DNA of 64,000 nucleotides from contig JACJID010000001.1 in NCBI GenBank assembly GCA_014138725.1, positions 1,736,001 through 1,800,000 on the forward strand, in the 5' to 3' direction. Below the pieces are notes generated by a model. It had not been told where the DNA came from, ran no database searches, and worked only from the letters and a program-made list of their open reading frames with translations. Positions 26,396 to 35,157 of this stretch are shown piece by piece (position 1 is the first letter of the stretch; the number at the start of each line of letters is the position of its first letter). The stretch is from Kutzneria viridogrisea. Lineage in GTDB: Bacteria; Actinomycetota; Actinomycetes; Mycobacteriales; Pseudonocardiaceae. Made by a program: the position numbers and the translations under genes.

Positions 26396-27337
26396 TCAGA
26401 CCAGCAGCAGGCTCTTGCCAAGGAAACGCCTAGCCTCGATGTCGGCGTGCGCGGCGGCGGCCTGGGCCAGCGGATAGGTGTGGCCGATCACGGGCCGCAG
26501 CCGCCCCGCCGCGGCCAGGTCCAGCACCCGCCCCACCCGGCGCGGGGTCTCCGGCCAGAACTCGGGCAGCTGCGCCATGTCCACGACGGTCAGCCGCCGC
26601 CGGTCCGACTCGTCCAGCGCCGTCTCGGCCCCGCTGGTCATGCCGTACCCGGAGAACCGGCCACCCTCGCGGAGCAAGCCAGCCGCCGCGGCGCCCACGG
26701 TGCCGCCGATGCCCTCGAACACCACGTCCAGCGCGGGCACCGCACCGGTCCAGTCCGGGACCGAGTAGTCGAGGACCTCGGCGCCGAGTTCCCGTGCGAT
26801 GGCGGCCTTCTCCGGGCCCCGCACACCGGCGATCGCGGTGGCGCCCTCGGCGAGGACCAGTTGCACCAGCAGGTTGCCCAGCCCGCCGACGCCCGGTGCG
26901 ATCAGGACCCGGTCGCCGCGGTGCACGGGGGTTCGCTCCAGCAGGGCGAGCGCCGTGCTGCCGTCGTCCAGCAGCGCGACGGCATCGCGCAGGTCCAGCC
27001 CCTGCGGCACCAGGTAGCTCTGCTCCGGCCTGGCGATCGCCGTGTCGGCGTACCCACCACCGGCCGCCCTGGTGACCACGCGTGCGCCCAGCCAGCCCAC
27101 GTCCACCCCCGGGCCGACCGCGTCGACCGTGCCCGCCACAGCACCACCGGGCACGTAGGGCGGGCGCACCGGGAACACCGCGGGGCCGTGCCCCGTGCGC
27201 AGCGCCGTGTCCAGCCAGCCCACCCCGGCCACCGCCACATTCACCCGGAACTCGCCGGCCGCGGGTTCCGGGGTGGGCAGGTCGACCAGTTCCAGCACGG
27301 ACGGGTCGCCGAATCGAGTAGCCATGATCGCTCGCAT
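26396..27337 (-). CDS. Zinc-independent MDR oxidoreductase (NADPH:quinone reductase-like)
   Basis: 313 residues. The GroES-like N-terminal half contains VPGGAVAGTVDAVGPGV. The Rossmann half has LIAPGVGGLGNLLVQLVLAEGA (the AxxGGVG-type NADPH loop) and LDVVFEGIGG. It lacks the catalytic-zinc cysteines of alcohol dehydrogenases, which places it with quinone oxidoreductases. It is cytosolic, with a small-molecule quinone or enone as the probable substrate. It is divergent from the LLM oxidoreductase gene. Confidence 0.88.
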   Translation of the reverse strand: MRAIMATRFGDPSVLELVDLPTPEPAAGEFRVNVAVAGVGWLDTALRTGHGPAVFPVRPPYVPGGAVAGTVDAVGPGVDVGWLGARVVTRAAGGGYADTAIARPEQSYLVPQGLDLRDAVALLDDGSTALALLERTPVHRGDRVLIAPGVGGLGNLLVQLVLAEGATAIAGVRGPEKAAIARELGAEVLDYSVPDWTGAVPALDVVFEGIGGTVGAAAAGLLREGGRFSGYGMTSGAETALDESDRRRLTVVDMAQLPEFWPETPRRVGRVLDLAAAGRLRPVIGHTYPLAQAAAAHADIEARRFLGKSLLLV

Positions 27338-27437
27338 GGACCCAGTCTCGAACCTCGACCTAGCTTGAGGTCAAGGCCGCAGGTTCCCACTTGCTGGGAC
27401 GCGGAACAGATCGGGTCCGCGAGCCGTCCGCACAGGT

Positions 27438-28379
27438 ATGACGATCGGTGTGAGCTTGCACCCCAGCTCGGTCGAGGCCGGTGGGGTCAACGCGGTGGAC
27501 GAGGTGATGGCCCAGGCCCGCGCGGCACGGGAGGCCGGACTGGGCTCGGTCTGGTTCGGCCAGCGGTTCGACTACGACGGCATCGATCTGGCCGGGCTGG
27601 TCGGACGGGAAGTGCCGGACCTGCGGGTGGGGACCGCGGCGGTGCCGATCCTCGCGCGGCACCCCATCCTGCTGGCGGCACAGGCCCAGACCGCGCAGGC
27701 GGCGACGCACGGCCGCTACACGCTGGGCATCGCGCTCGGCGCCGCTGGTCTGCTCGGCCCGGCCTTCGGCGTGGACAACGAGCGGCCGATCAAGCGGCTG
27801 CGGGAGTTCCTGCACGTGCTGCGCTCGATCTTCGACACCGGCGCGGCGGACCTGCGCGGTGAGACGATCACCGCCGTCACACCGCTGCCCGCCGGGCTGG
27901 CCGGGGCCAGGCCCAGCGTGCCCGTCCTGGTCGCCGCGATGGGCCCGCAGGCGTTGCGGGCCACCGGCGAACTGGCCGAGGGCACCCTGCCCTTCCTCGC
28001 CGGGCCACGGGCGCTTGGCGAGCACATCGTGCCGACCCTCACCGCCGCGGCCGAGGCGGCCGGTCGCCCACGTCCCCGCGTGGTGGCCCTCGTCGCCGCC
28101 GTGGTCACCGAGGACACCGCTGCCGTCCGCGAGGCCTCCAACTCCGCGATGGCCCTGTACGAACGGATCCCGTCCTACCAGCGCGTCATCGCCCTGTCCG
28201 GTGCCGAGCGGGCCGCCGACCTGGCGCTGATCGGTGACGAGGAGGCGGTCGCCAAGGGGATTCGGCAGTACTTCGAGGCAGGGGCCACCGAGGTGGTCCT
28301 GACCCAGACCGGCCTCGGCGGCCCCCTCGCCCAGCAGCGAACCTGGCGGCTGGCCGGCGAGTTGTCAGCGCGGGGCTGA
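27438..28379 (+). CDS. LLM-class F420-dependent oxidoreductase
   Basis: 313 residues of the bacterial luciferase-like TIM barrel. Marks are LGSVWFGQRFDYDGIDLAG, RVGTAAVPILARHPILLAAQAQTAQAA and RYTLGIALG. The C-terminal VLVAAMGPQALRATGELAEGTLPFLAGP is typical of the TIGR03564-type F420 group. It probably reduces or oxidises an unknown substrate with cofactor F420. The last 15 bases overlap the deacetylase gene on the other strand. Confidence 0.9.
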   Translation: MTIGVSLHPSSVEAGGVNAVDEVMAQARAAREAGLGSVWFGQRFDYDGIDLAGLVGREVPDLRVGTAAVPILARHPILLAAQAQTAQAATHGRYTLGIALGAAGLLGPAFGVDNERPIKRLREFLHVLRSIFDTGAADLRGETITAVTPLPAGLAGARPSVPVLVAAMGPQALRATGELAEGTLPFLAGPRALGEHIVPTLTAAAEAAGRPRPRVVALVAAVVTEDTAAVREASNSAMALYERIPSYQRVIALSGAERAADLALIGDEEAVAKGIRQYFEAGATEVVLTQTGLGGPLAQQRTWRLAGELSARG

Positions 28380-29237
28380 CCGCCTCACGCCCGCGTAGTG
28401 GGCGGCGATCTCGTCGCTGGTGGTCAGCCACACGCCGGGGTGGTTGGCGATGTGTTCCAGGGCCTGGTCGAGGTACTTGTGCCGGAACGGCTGGCCCACG
28501 ACGAACGGGTGCAGGGCCAGTGCCATCACCCGGCCGCTGTCGGCCGAGTCGGCGTACAACTGGTCGAACTGGTCCTTGACGATCCGCACGAACTCGGGCC
28601 CGCTCAGGCTCTTGCCGACGAACAGGCTGATGTCGTTGACCTCGATCGAGTAGGGCACGCTCAGCATCCCCGGCACGGTCAGCGGGTACGGCTGGTCGTC
28701 GTTGCACCAGTCGAGCACGTAGTCCAGACCCAGTTCGGCCAGCAGGGCGGGCGTCTGGAAGGTCTCGGTCAACCCGGGGCCCATCCAGCCGCGCGGCCTG
28801 CGGCCGGTGGCCCGCTCGATCGTGCCCACGACCTCCGCGAGGTAGGCGCGTTCCTGCTCCACGGACATGTCGGCGTGCAGGATCGAGTTGTTCCTGCCGT
28901 GCGCCAGCCACGCCCAGTCCCGGGCCAGGCCCGCCTGGATGATCTGCGGGTACCGGGCGCAGACATCGGAGTTGAGCAGCACGCTGGCGCGCAGGCCGTG
29001 CCGGTCCAGGCTCTCGATCACCCGCCAGATGCCGACCCGGGGCCCGTAGTCGCGCCAGCCGTAGTTCAGCGGGTCGGGCTTGAGCGCCGAGGTGCCGGCG
29101 AAGATGCTGGTGGAGGGCAGGTCCACCTGGTAGTGCTCCACGTTGAGCCCCACGTAGAACGCCACCCGAGCGCCGCCGGGCCACTGGACCGGCGGGCGCT
29201 CGGTGATCGGGCTGTAGTCGAACAGTGCGTTGTCCAT
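28365..29237 (-). CDS. Polysaccharide deacetylase family protein (PuuE-like)
   Basis: 290 residues of the NodB-fold superfamily, without a signal peptide, so probably intracellular. The order YGPRVGIWRVIESLDRHGLRASVLLNSDV...ARDWAWLAHGRNNS...GRRPRGWMGPGLTE matches the PuuE/allantoinase-like subfamily that acts on C-N bonds of small molecules. The usual NodB metal-ligand pattern D-D...H-x-x-x-H is only partly visible (HGRNNS; LHPFVVGQPFRHKYL). Substrate uncertain. Confidence 0.85.
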   Translation of the reverse strand: MDNALFDYSPITERPPVQWPGGARVAFYVGLNVEHYQVDLPSTSIFAGTSALKPDPLNYGWRDYGPRVGIWRVIESLDRHGLRASVLLNSDVCARYPQIIQAGLARDWAWLAHGRNNSILHADMSVEQERAYLAEVVGTIERATGRRPRGWMGPGLTETFQTPALLAELGLDYVLDWCNDDQPYPLTVPGMLSVPYSIEVNDISLFVGKSLSGPEFVRIVKDQFDQLYADSADSGRVMALALHPFVVGQPFRHKYLDQALEHIANHPGVWLTTSDEIAAHYAGVRRSAPR

Positions 29238-29272
29238 GCGCCCATGCTCAAACCCTCACACTGATGTGAAGG

Positions 29273-30109
29273 TCAAGTCCGGGCCTGGATGATCCACGTC
29301 GCCGAGTCGAACACCACACCGCGTTCGGTCTGATGCTCAGCCAGGACCGCCCACAGGGTGTCCAGCGCGCGTTCCCGGCGCGGTGGGTCCAGGTCGCGGA
29401 CCATCCAGCCGAACTGCCCGGACACGAACCCGAACGCGTCCTCGGTGTCGCGGCCGAAGTACATCTGCTCGCTCAGCCCGGTGATCCGCACCTCGGTGAA
29501 CCCGGCGGAGGTCAGCAGCGCCCGCACCCGGTCCGGCTCGCTCAGGCCGAACGGGCCGGGTCCCACCGGTGGCGGCGGGGCCAGGTCCCGTCCGGCGTCC
29601 AGGGCCGCGCGGAAGGAACGCAGCCATTCGTTGCGCGCCAAGGGTTGCCAGGCCATCAGCGCCAGCCGCCCGCCGGGACGCAGTGCGCGCGCGAGGTTGC
29701 CGAACGCGGTGGGCGGGTCCCCGAAGAACATGGCCCCGCTGCGGCTGACCACCAGGTCGAACTGCCCCTGCGGGAACGGGTGCAGTTGGGCGTCGGCCTG
29801 CTCGAAGGACAGGTTGGCCAGCTGCTCGTCCTCGGCCAACCGCCTGGCCAGGTCGATCATCCGCGCGGACAGGTCCACACCCAGCGCCGAGCCCGCACCC
29901 GCCCGCCGTGCGGCGTCACGGGTGGTCTGCCCGCTGCCGCAGCCCACGTCCAGCACCCGGTCGGCCCGCTCGATCCCCGCCGCCGCCAGCAGGTGTCCCT
30001 GGTAGGCCGCGACGCCCTCGTCCAGGCGCCGGGCGCGGGCGGCCCAGAACTCGCCGTCCGCCCCGTCCCACGCCCTCAGCTGCTCCACATTGGACGGATC
30101 GATCCGCAC
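29273..30109 (-). CDS. Class I SAM-dependent methyltransferase
   Basis: 278 residues. The SAM loop is VLDVGCGSGQTTRDAARR (residues ~51-68), followed by LGVDLSARMIDLARRLA and VVSRSGAMFFGDPPTAFGNLARALRPGGRLALMAWQP, the normal motif I, post-I and motif II-III series. It belongs to the Methyltransf_25/UbiE-like group; substrate unknown. Six bases separate it from the VOC gene downstream on the same strand, suggesting an operon with the VOC gene being upstream in transcription order of neither: the methyltransferase lies after the VOC gene. Confidence 0.88.
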   Translation of the reverse strand: MRIDPSNVEQLRAWDGADGEFWAARARRLDEGVAAYQGHLLAAAGIERADRVLDVGCGSGQTTRDAARRAGAGSALGVDLSARMIDLARRLAEDEQLANLSFEQADAQLHPFPQGQFDLVVSRSGAMFFGDPPTAFGNLARALRPGGRLALMAWQPLARNEWLRSFRAALDAGRDLAPPPPVGPGPFGLSEPDRVRALLTSAGFTEVRITGLSEQMYFGRDTEDAFGFVSGQFGWMVRDLDPPRRERALDTLWAVLAEHQTERGVVFDSATWIIQART

Positions 30110-30115
30110 GCGCGG

Positions 30116-30889
30116 TCAGCCCTGCCGCGGGTTCGGGGTCATCACCGCGAACACCGCGCCGAACGGGTCGGCCAGCCAGGCCATCCGGCCCACCTCGGGC
30201 ACCTCGCTGGTGGGCATCACCACCGAGCCGCCCGCGGCCTGAGCCCGGTCCACCGTGGCGTCCACCCCGGACACGTGGATGTACGGGACCCACCGGGACC
30301 GCTCGCCCGCGTTGGGTGCGATGCCGCCGAAGCTGGCGTCCTGTACGTCACCCTCGGCGGTGGACAGCACGGTGTAGGTCATGCCGGGCACGTCCATGTG
30401 CTGCGTGCGCCAGCCGAACAGCGAGCCGTAGAACTGTTGCGCGGCAGCCGGGTCGGCGGTGTGCAGCTCCACCCAGAACAGGGTGTTCTCCTCCCAGGTG
30501 GCTTGCAGGCCAGGGAAGGCCACCGGCTGCCACAGCGCGAACTCGGCGCCCGCGGGATCGGTCAGGCAGCTCATCCGCCCGGCGTCCATCACGTCGAACG
30601 CCTCGACGCGGACCGTGGCACCGGCCTGCTCGGCGGCCTTGGTGGTGGCCTCGGCGTCGGTGGTGTGGAAGTACACCGTCCACGCCGAGCTGGCCCCGTC
30701 GTCCAGCGAGCCGATCGCGGCCACCGCACGGCCCTGGTACTGAAGGAAGCCGTACCCGCCCGCCTCGGGTCCGGCGGACTGGAACTCCCAGCCGAAGGTC
30801 GCGCCGTAGAACGCGGCCGTGGCGGGGATGTCCGGGCTGCCGAGGTCGAGCCAACTCGGTGCGCCGGTGACGAAGTCCGTGCTCAACAC
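30116..30889 (-). CDS. Tandem VOC (glyoxalase-fold) protein
   Basis: 257 residues, two VOC modules (about 10-125 and 135-250). Each carries the DIPATAAFYGATFGWEF / DPAAAQQFYGSLFGWRT entry helix and a DPAGAEFALWQP / DPFGAVFAVMTP exit strand. Proteins of this shape include CFP30B-like hydroxylase/antioxidant proteins of mycobacteria, but the ligand is unknown. GTG start with GGAG about eight bases upstream. It is transcribed ahead of the methyltransferase with a 6-base gap and is divergent from the DNA-repair gene. Confidence 0.88.
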   Translation of the reverse strand: MLSTDFVTGAPSWLDLGSPDIPATAAFYGATFGWEFQSAGPEAGGYGFLQYQGRAVAAIGSLDDGASSAWTVYFHTTDAEATTKAAEQAGATVRVEAFDVMDAGRMSCLTDPAGAEFALWQPVAFPGLQATWEENTLFWVELHTADPAAAQQFYGSLFGWRTQHMDVPGMTYTVLSTAEGDVQDASFGGIAPNAGERSRWVPYIHVSGVDATVDRAQAAGGSVVMPTSEVPEVGRMAWLADPFGAVFAVMTPNPRQG

Positions 30890-30985
30890 TGTGCGTCTCC
30901 TCTGCGGTGGCGGCCACTGTGGCGGGTGCGAGTCTGGCACCCTGCGGACGAACTCCGCGAGCTGGACTGGGATGCTGGTGCCACC

Positions 30986-32053
30986 ATGCCGACCGCGGAC
31001 GAGATGCTCAGCGCCGAGGCGGTGACCGGGCTCGCCCGGTGCCTGCGCCGCGCGGGCCGCACCCCGACCGCCGTACGGCGCAGCGTGCGGGCGTTGCCCG
31101 GGACCAGTTTCAGTGAACGCGGTCAGCTGGTGCGCGACGCACTGCTCGCCGACCTGCCCGAGCGCTACGCCGAGGTGGACGCCCTGCTGCGCACGGCGCT
31201 GGCCGACCCGGAGTTCACCGGGTGGATGATCTGGCCGGTGACCGAGGCCGTGGCCCGCAGGGCGCTGCCCGACTCCTTCGACGCGGGCATGGACCTGCTC
31301 GCGGCGCTCACGCCCCGGCTGACCGCGGAGTTCGCGATCCGCACCTTCCTGGACGCTGACCTGGACCGCGGCCTGGCCAGGGCCCTGGAGTGGACCGGGC
31401 ACCCCGACGAGCACGTGCGGCGGCTGGCCAGTGAGGGCACCCGCCCGCGACTGCCCTGGGCCCGGCGGGTCCGCGCGATCCTGGACCGCCCGGAGTGCAC
31501 GGTGCCGGTCCTGGACGCGCTGCACGCCGACGAGTCGGAGTACGTGCGCCGTTCGGTGGCCAACCACCTCAACGACATCAGTCGCGGCGACCCCGCGCTG
31601 GCGGTGCGCACCGCGGGCCGCTGGCAGGACACCAGCCCGGCGGTGGTCCGGCACGCGCTGCGCACCCTGGTCAAGCAGGGCGACCCCGAAGCGTTGGCCC
31701 TGCTGGGCTTCCGCCCGGTGACCGGCCTGACCGTCACCGGTCCCGAACTGGTCGCTGCCGAGGTCGCCATGGGCGGCAGGCTGGACTTCAGCTTCAGCCT
31801 CACCAACACCACCGCCGAGAGCGTGCGCCTGGCCGTTGACTACGTGATCGGCCACCGCAAGGCCAACGGCACCCTGAGCCCCAAGGTGTTCAAGCTGACC
31901 ACCCGAGTGCTGGACCCCGGGGCCTCGGTGGCGGTGACGCGCTCGCACTCGTTCAGGCCGATCTCCACCCGCGTCTACTACCCGGGCGAGCACACGATCT
32001 CGTTGCAGGTCAACGGAACCGCCTACGAGGCGGTCTCCTTCACGCTCAGCTGA
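30986..32053 (+). CDS. AlkC/AlkD-like DNA alkylation repair protein
   Basis: 355 residues. HEAT-like repeats fill about 1-240, with the AlkC-type signature YVRRSVANHLNDISRGDPALAV, then VVRHALRTLVKQGDPEALALLGF. The C-terminal 110 residues form an Ig-like beta domain (DFSFSLTNTTAESVRLAVDYVIGH). AlkC proteins excise N3-alkylated purines. The enzyme is cytosolic and acts on alkylated DNA. Its 3' end overlaps the carboxylate-amine ligase gene by 31 bases on the opposite strand. Confidence 0.9.
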   Translation: MPTADEMLSAEAVTGLARCLRRAGRTPTAVRRSVRALPGTSFSERGQLVRDALLADLPERYAEVDALLRTALADPEFTGWMIWPVTEAVARRALPDSFDAGMDLLAALTPRLTAEFAIRTFLDADLDRGLARALEWTGHPDEHVRRLASEGTRPRLPWARRVRAILDRPECTVPVLDALHADESEYVRRSVANHLNDISRGDPALAVRTAGRWQDTSPAVVRHALRTLVKQGDPEALALLGFRPVTGLTVTGPELVAAEVAMGGRLDFSFSLTNTTAESVRLAVDYVIGHRKANGTLSPKVFKLTTRVLDPGASVAVTRSHSFRPISTRVYYPGEHTISLQVNGTAYEAVSFTLS

Positions 32054-33129
32054 CCGGTCACCAGCCCGTCCACCACGTCCTCGATCCGGCCGCGGCGGGC
32101 GTGTGTTCGGCGCTGCCGCTCGGCCCCGCCACCGTGCTCGCGCAGGTCCGCGAGCTGCTCGCGCACGAAGTCCAGGTCCCCGCTGCCCCGCAACGCCGGG
32201 CGGATGTGCCCCACCAGGTGCAGCGCCTGCTCGTGCGCGGGCACGAGGTCGCCGGTTGCCGGGTGGGCGAGCTGCCCCGTCATGCCGTCGCGCGCGGCTC
32301 GCCACAGGTGTGCCCGCAACACCTCGTGGGGCAGCCGCGGGGCGGGACGGCCGTCGGCGAGGTCGTGCACGGCGCGGCCCACCAGCCCGCGCACCAGCAC
32401 CGCGAGCAGCGCGGCGTGCTCGGCGGTCACCGCCACGTCGCAGGGCCGGAACTCCAGGGTGGGGTGCTGCGCGGACAGCCGGATGTCCCAGTACACCATG
32501 TGGTCGTCCACCATCGCCCCGCAGCGCAGCAGCGCGTCCACGCTGTGCTCGTAGTGGTCCAGTGAGTCGAACAGCGGTGGCGGACCCGCCGAGGGCCAGC
32601 GCGACCACAGCACGTGCCGCCAACTGGCGTACGCGGTGTCGGTGCCCCGGCTGAGCGGGGAGTTGGCGGTGATCGCCAGCAGGGTGGGCAGCCAGGGTCG
32701 CAGCTGGTTGCTGACCGCGACCCCGGTCGCCCGGTCCGGTACCGCCACGTGCACGTGGCAGCCGCAGGTGCTGCCCGCGGTCATGATCGGCCCGAACTGC
32801 TCGGCGATGTGCAGGTAGCGCGACTCGGGCGTGACATCGGGCCACGCTCGCTCGGGCAGCAGCGGCGTGCCGGAGGGCACCAGGCGCAGACCACGGGCGT
32901 GTGCGCGTTCGGCCAGCCTGCGGCGCAGGTCGGTCAGCTGGGCGCGGACCTCGTCGGCCATCGTGCACACCCCGGTCGCCGACTCCACCTGGCAGCGGGA
33001 GAGCTCGCGGTGCAACTCACCCTCGTGTTTGTCCTGGCCAGCGGCCAGTTCCTCGCCGAGGTAGGACAGATGTCCCTGCCCGTCCACGACGAGGAATTCC
33101 TCTTCGACCCCGAAGGTCACCGCGTTCAC
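32023..33129 (-). CDS. Carboxylate-amine ligase YbdK / glutamate-cysteine ligase family
   Basis: 368 residues. The GCS2 signature starts at once (VTFGVEEEFLVVD), followed by CQVESATGVC, GTPLLPERAWPDVTPESRY, GSTCGCHVHVAVPDR (metal/ATP site), NSPLSRGTDTAYASWR and HPTLEFRPCDVAV. It forms a gamma-glutamyl or related amide bond with ATP; in actinobacteria homologues of this length have weak glutamate-cysteine ligase activity. The start is uncertain among in-frame GTG codons (33123, 33129 and 33135); 33129 is taken. The ribosome site is poor. Confidence 0.88.
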   Translation of the reverse strand: MNAVTFGVEEEFLVVDGQGHLSYLGEELAAGQDKHEGELHRELSRCQVESATGVCTMADEVRAQLTDLRRRLAERAHARGLRLVPSGTPLLPERAWPDVTPESRYLHIAEQFGPIMTAGSTCGCHVHVAVPDRATGVAVSNQLRPWLPTLLAITANSPLSRGTDTAYASWRHVLWSRWPSAGPPPLFDSLDHYEHSVDALLRCGAMVDDHMVYWDIRLSAQHPTLEFRPCDVAVTAEHAALLAVLVRGLVGRAVHDLADGRPAPRLPHEVLRAHLWRAARDGMTGQLAHPATGDLVPAHEQALHLVGHIRPALRGSGDLDFVREQLADLREHGGGAERQRRTHARRGRIEDVVDGLVTGQLSVKETAS

Positions 33130-33182
33130 GAGCACGGGTGCCCGTGCGCCCGGTCGGTCAAACCGGGCACACGGGACGGGAA

Positions 33183-33599
33183 TCAGCTGCCGATCTTGCG
33201 CGTCAGCTCGATGACCTGGAACAACACCTGCGGGGCCGCGGACGAGTCCAGGGTCTCCACGGTCTTGTGCGTGCCGTCGGTGTACACGACGTCCACCGTG
33301 TGCCGGAAGTGGTCGCAGCACTGGTCCTTGGGCACGTACGAGTCGGCCAGACCCTCGAAGTCGGCCCGCTGCACGAGGTCGAACAGCTCGCGGTGGCCCG
33401 GGGTGGCGGCGGTGGCGGTGCGCCGTTCGTCGATCCCGGCGAAGCCGCCGGTGGTGTGCACGCTGACCTTGCTCACCGCCGGTTTCGCGGCGGTCGTGTC
33501 GGCCACCGGCGCCTGCTTGGCGCTCGCGGAGCAGGTGGTACCGAGGAATCCGAGCAGCAACGCGAGTACCAGCACCAGTTTGTGGTGGGTGGTCTTCAC
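33183..33599 (-). CDS. Secreted emfourin-like protease inhibitor
   Basis: 138 residues with an N-terminal signal (KTTHHK, then LVLVLALLLGFLGTTCSASA). The mature part VSVHTTGGFAGIDERRTATA...ELFDLVQRADFEGLADSY...HTVDVVYTDGTHKTVETLDSSAAP matches emfourin/protealysin-inhibitor proteins as I remember them (SGGFAGI start, DRFxYxVT strand). Emfourins block M4 metalloproteases. No M4 protease gene is in the window; the nearest secreted protease is the S53 gene at 56 kb. GGAGG precedes the GTG start. Confidence 0.65.
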   Translation of the reverse strand: MKTTHHKLVLVLALLLGFLGTTCSASAKQAPVADTTAAKPAVSKVSVHTTGGFAGIDERRTATAATPGHRELFDLVQRADFEGLADSYVPKDQCCDHFRHTVDVVYTDGTHKTVETLDSSAAPQVLFQVIELTRKIGS

Positions 33600-33729
33600 G
33601 GGGTGGTCCTCCCAGAGGAACCGGGCAGGGAAGCGGTATCTCCGCTCAGCACTGATCCTGCCGGGTACCGGACAAGTCGGTACAACCGGGTAGCCCAATG
33701 GCGGGTGCGCCCAATCACCGGTGCAGGTG

Positions 33730-33784
33730 TGTCATGAAGGTGCCGTTCACTGCGTTGGGTGCAGTGAACGGCACCTTCATGACA
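33730..33784. repeat. Long perfect hairpin in a divergent intergenic region
   Basis: Perfect inverted repeat with 24-base arms (33730-33753, 33761-33784) and a seven-base loop. The arm core ATGAAGGTGCCGTTCACTGC is close to that of the 19.4 kb hairpin. Here it lies between two divergent starts, so it cannot be a simple terminator of either neighbour. Its right arm ends 13 bases before the kinase promoter. Confidence 0.75.
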
Positions 33785-33796
33785 TCGCGGGGGCAG

Positions 33797-33822
33797 GTGT
33801 GACTGATCCACTTCGGGGGTAG
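33797..33822 (+). promoter_or_regulatory. Sigma-B-like promoter of the Ser/Thr kinase gene
   Basis: GTGT, 16 bases, GGGTAG; it ends 51 bases before the kinase ATG. It fits GNNT-N14-16-GGGTA but not the preferred GTTT. Confidence 0.45.
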
Positions 33823-33872
33823 CCCGGTATGTCGTCTCGGTGAAGACTCGGGAGCCAGGAGGTGCGCGCGGC

Positions 33873-35018
33873 ATGACAGGTTCACCCGACCAGGTGGTGC
33901 TGGGTGGGCGGTACCGGCTGGGCGGGGTGCTCGGGCGGGGCGCGATGGCCCAGGTGTACCGGGCCTACGACCTGCGGCTGGGCCGCTGGGTGGCGGTCAA
34001 GCGGTTCCGGCCGGGCGGGGACCCGGTGGACCGGCGCAGGTTCGAGACCGAGGCGCAGGTGCTCGCCGGGCTGACCCACCACGGGCTGGTCGCGGTGTAC
34101 GACGCGTTCCAGGAGCGCGACACCGTCCACCTGGTGCTGCAACTGGTGCACGGCCCGACCCTGCTGCAACTGCTCGGCGCGGGACCGCTGCCGCCGACCG
34201 CCGTCGCGCAGTTGGGCGCCAACCTGGCGGCCACCCTGGCGTACGTGCACGGCCGCGGGGTGGTGCACCGCGACATCAAGCCGTCCAACATCCTGCTGGA
34301 CGAGGACAACCACCCGCACCTGGCCGACTTCGGGCTGGCCCGGCTGATCGACAGCACCGGCTTCACCCGATCCGGCGAGGTCGTCGGCACCGCCGCCTAC
34401 CTCGCGCCGGAGCAGGTGCGCGGCGAACGCGTCGGTGCCGAGGCCGACGTCTACTCGCTGGGACTGGTGCTGTTGCAGTGCCTGACCGGCCGTCAGGAGT
34501 ACGACGGCACCCCGGTCGAGGCGGCGCTGGCCCGGCTGAGCAGGCCCCCGGAGATCCCCGCCTCCGTGCCCGTCGCGCTGGCCGACGTGCTCGCCGCGAT
34601 GACCCGGCTGCGCCGTGCCGCGCGGCCCAAGGCCGCCGCCTGCGCCGCGCTGCTGGAGCGGGCCGCCAACGACCCCGGCACCGCCACCGGCCCCCGTACG
34701 GCCCGGATCCGCTGGGCCGCCGCCGCGAGCGGTCTGTCCCTGGCCGCCGTCGCTGGGCTCTTCGCGCTGTTACAACCCAGCGGCGAGTCCTCCGCCCCCG
34801 CCACGGCCGATCCGGCCTCGCCGCCGACTACGACGACCAGCGTGGGCGCCAGCCCCACCAGCGCCGTGACCTCCGCCCCGGCCACCGTTGCCGCCACGAC
34901 AGCGGTGCCCTCCTCGGCCCCCGCCCCGCAGGGCGGCACGGCTGAGGAACCAGCCGCCAGCACCAAGCACGGCAAGCCCAAGAAGGACAAGGGGGACAAG
35001 AAGAACAACGACGGCTGA
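33873..35018 (+). CDS. Hanks-type Ser/Thr protein kinase
   Basis: 381 residues. The kinase domain covers about 13-260, with glycine loop LGRGAMAQVYRAYD, K43 in VAVKRF, E60, the catalytic HRDIKPSN (D134), DFGLA (D152) and the APEQ-type LAPEQVRGE. One transmembrane helix follows (about 287-307), then an Ala/Thr/Pro-rich external linker and a Lys-rich tail. There is no PASTA or other sensor domain. Arg is absent before the catalytic Asp only in the sense that HRD is intact, so RD-type activation is expected. AGGAGG precedes the ATG. Confidence 0.93.
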   Translation: MTGSPDQVVLGGRYRLGGVLGRGAMAQVYRAYDLRLGRWVAVKRFRPGGDPVDRRRFETEAQVLAGLTHHGLVAVYDAFQERDTVHLVLQLVHGPTLLQLLGAGPLPPTAVAQLGANLAATLAYVHGRGVVHRDIKPSNILLDEDNHPHLADFGLARLIDSTGFTRSGEVVGTAAYLAPEQVRGERVGAEADVYSLGLVLLQCLTGRQEYDGTPVEAALARLSRPPEIPASVPVALADVLAAMTRLRRAARPKAAACAALLERAANDPGTATGPRTARIRWAAAASGLSLAAVAGLFALLQPSGESSAPATADPASPPTTTTSVGASPTSAVTSAPATVAATTAVPSSAPAPQGGTAEEPAASTKHGKPKKDKGDKKNNDG

Positions 35019-35157
35019 CCGCTGCCCGGGTTCGCCGCGCCGCACTGGAGCCGCACGTCCACAGTGGACGGGTCGTACGGGCACCGTTCGGCGGCCTTCT
35101 GAATCGTCATCCGTCGGCGGCTGTTTCCCAGGCCCGTGAGGTCCTAGCCTCCTGACC

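Noticed and set aside
31090-31115. CAGTGAACG motif in the AlkC gene resembling the hairpin arm
   Set aside because: Only nine bases match and no inverted partner is near; coincidence within coding sequence.
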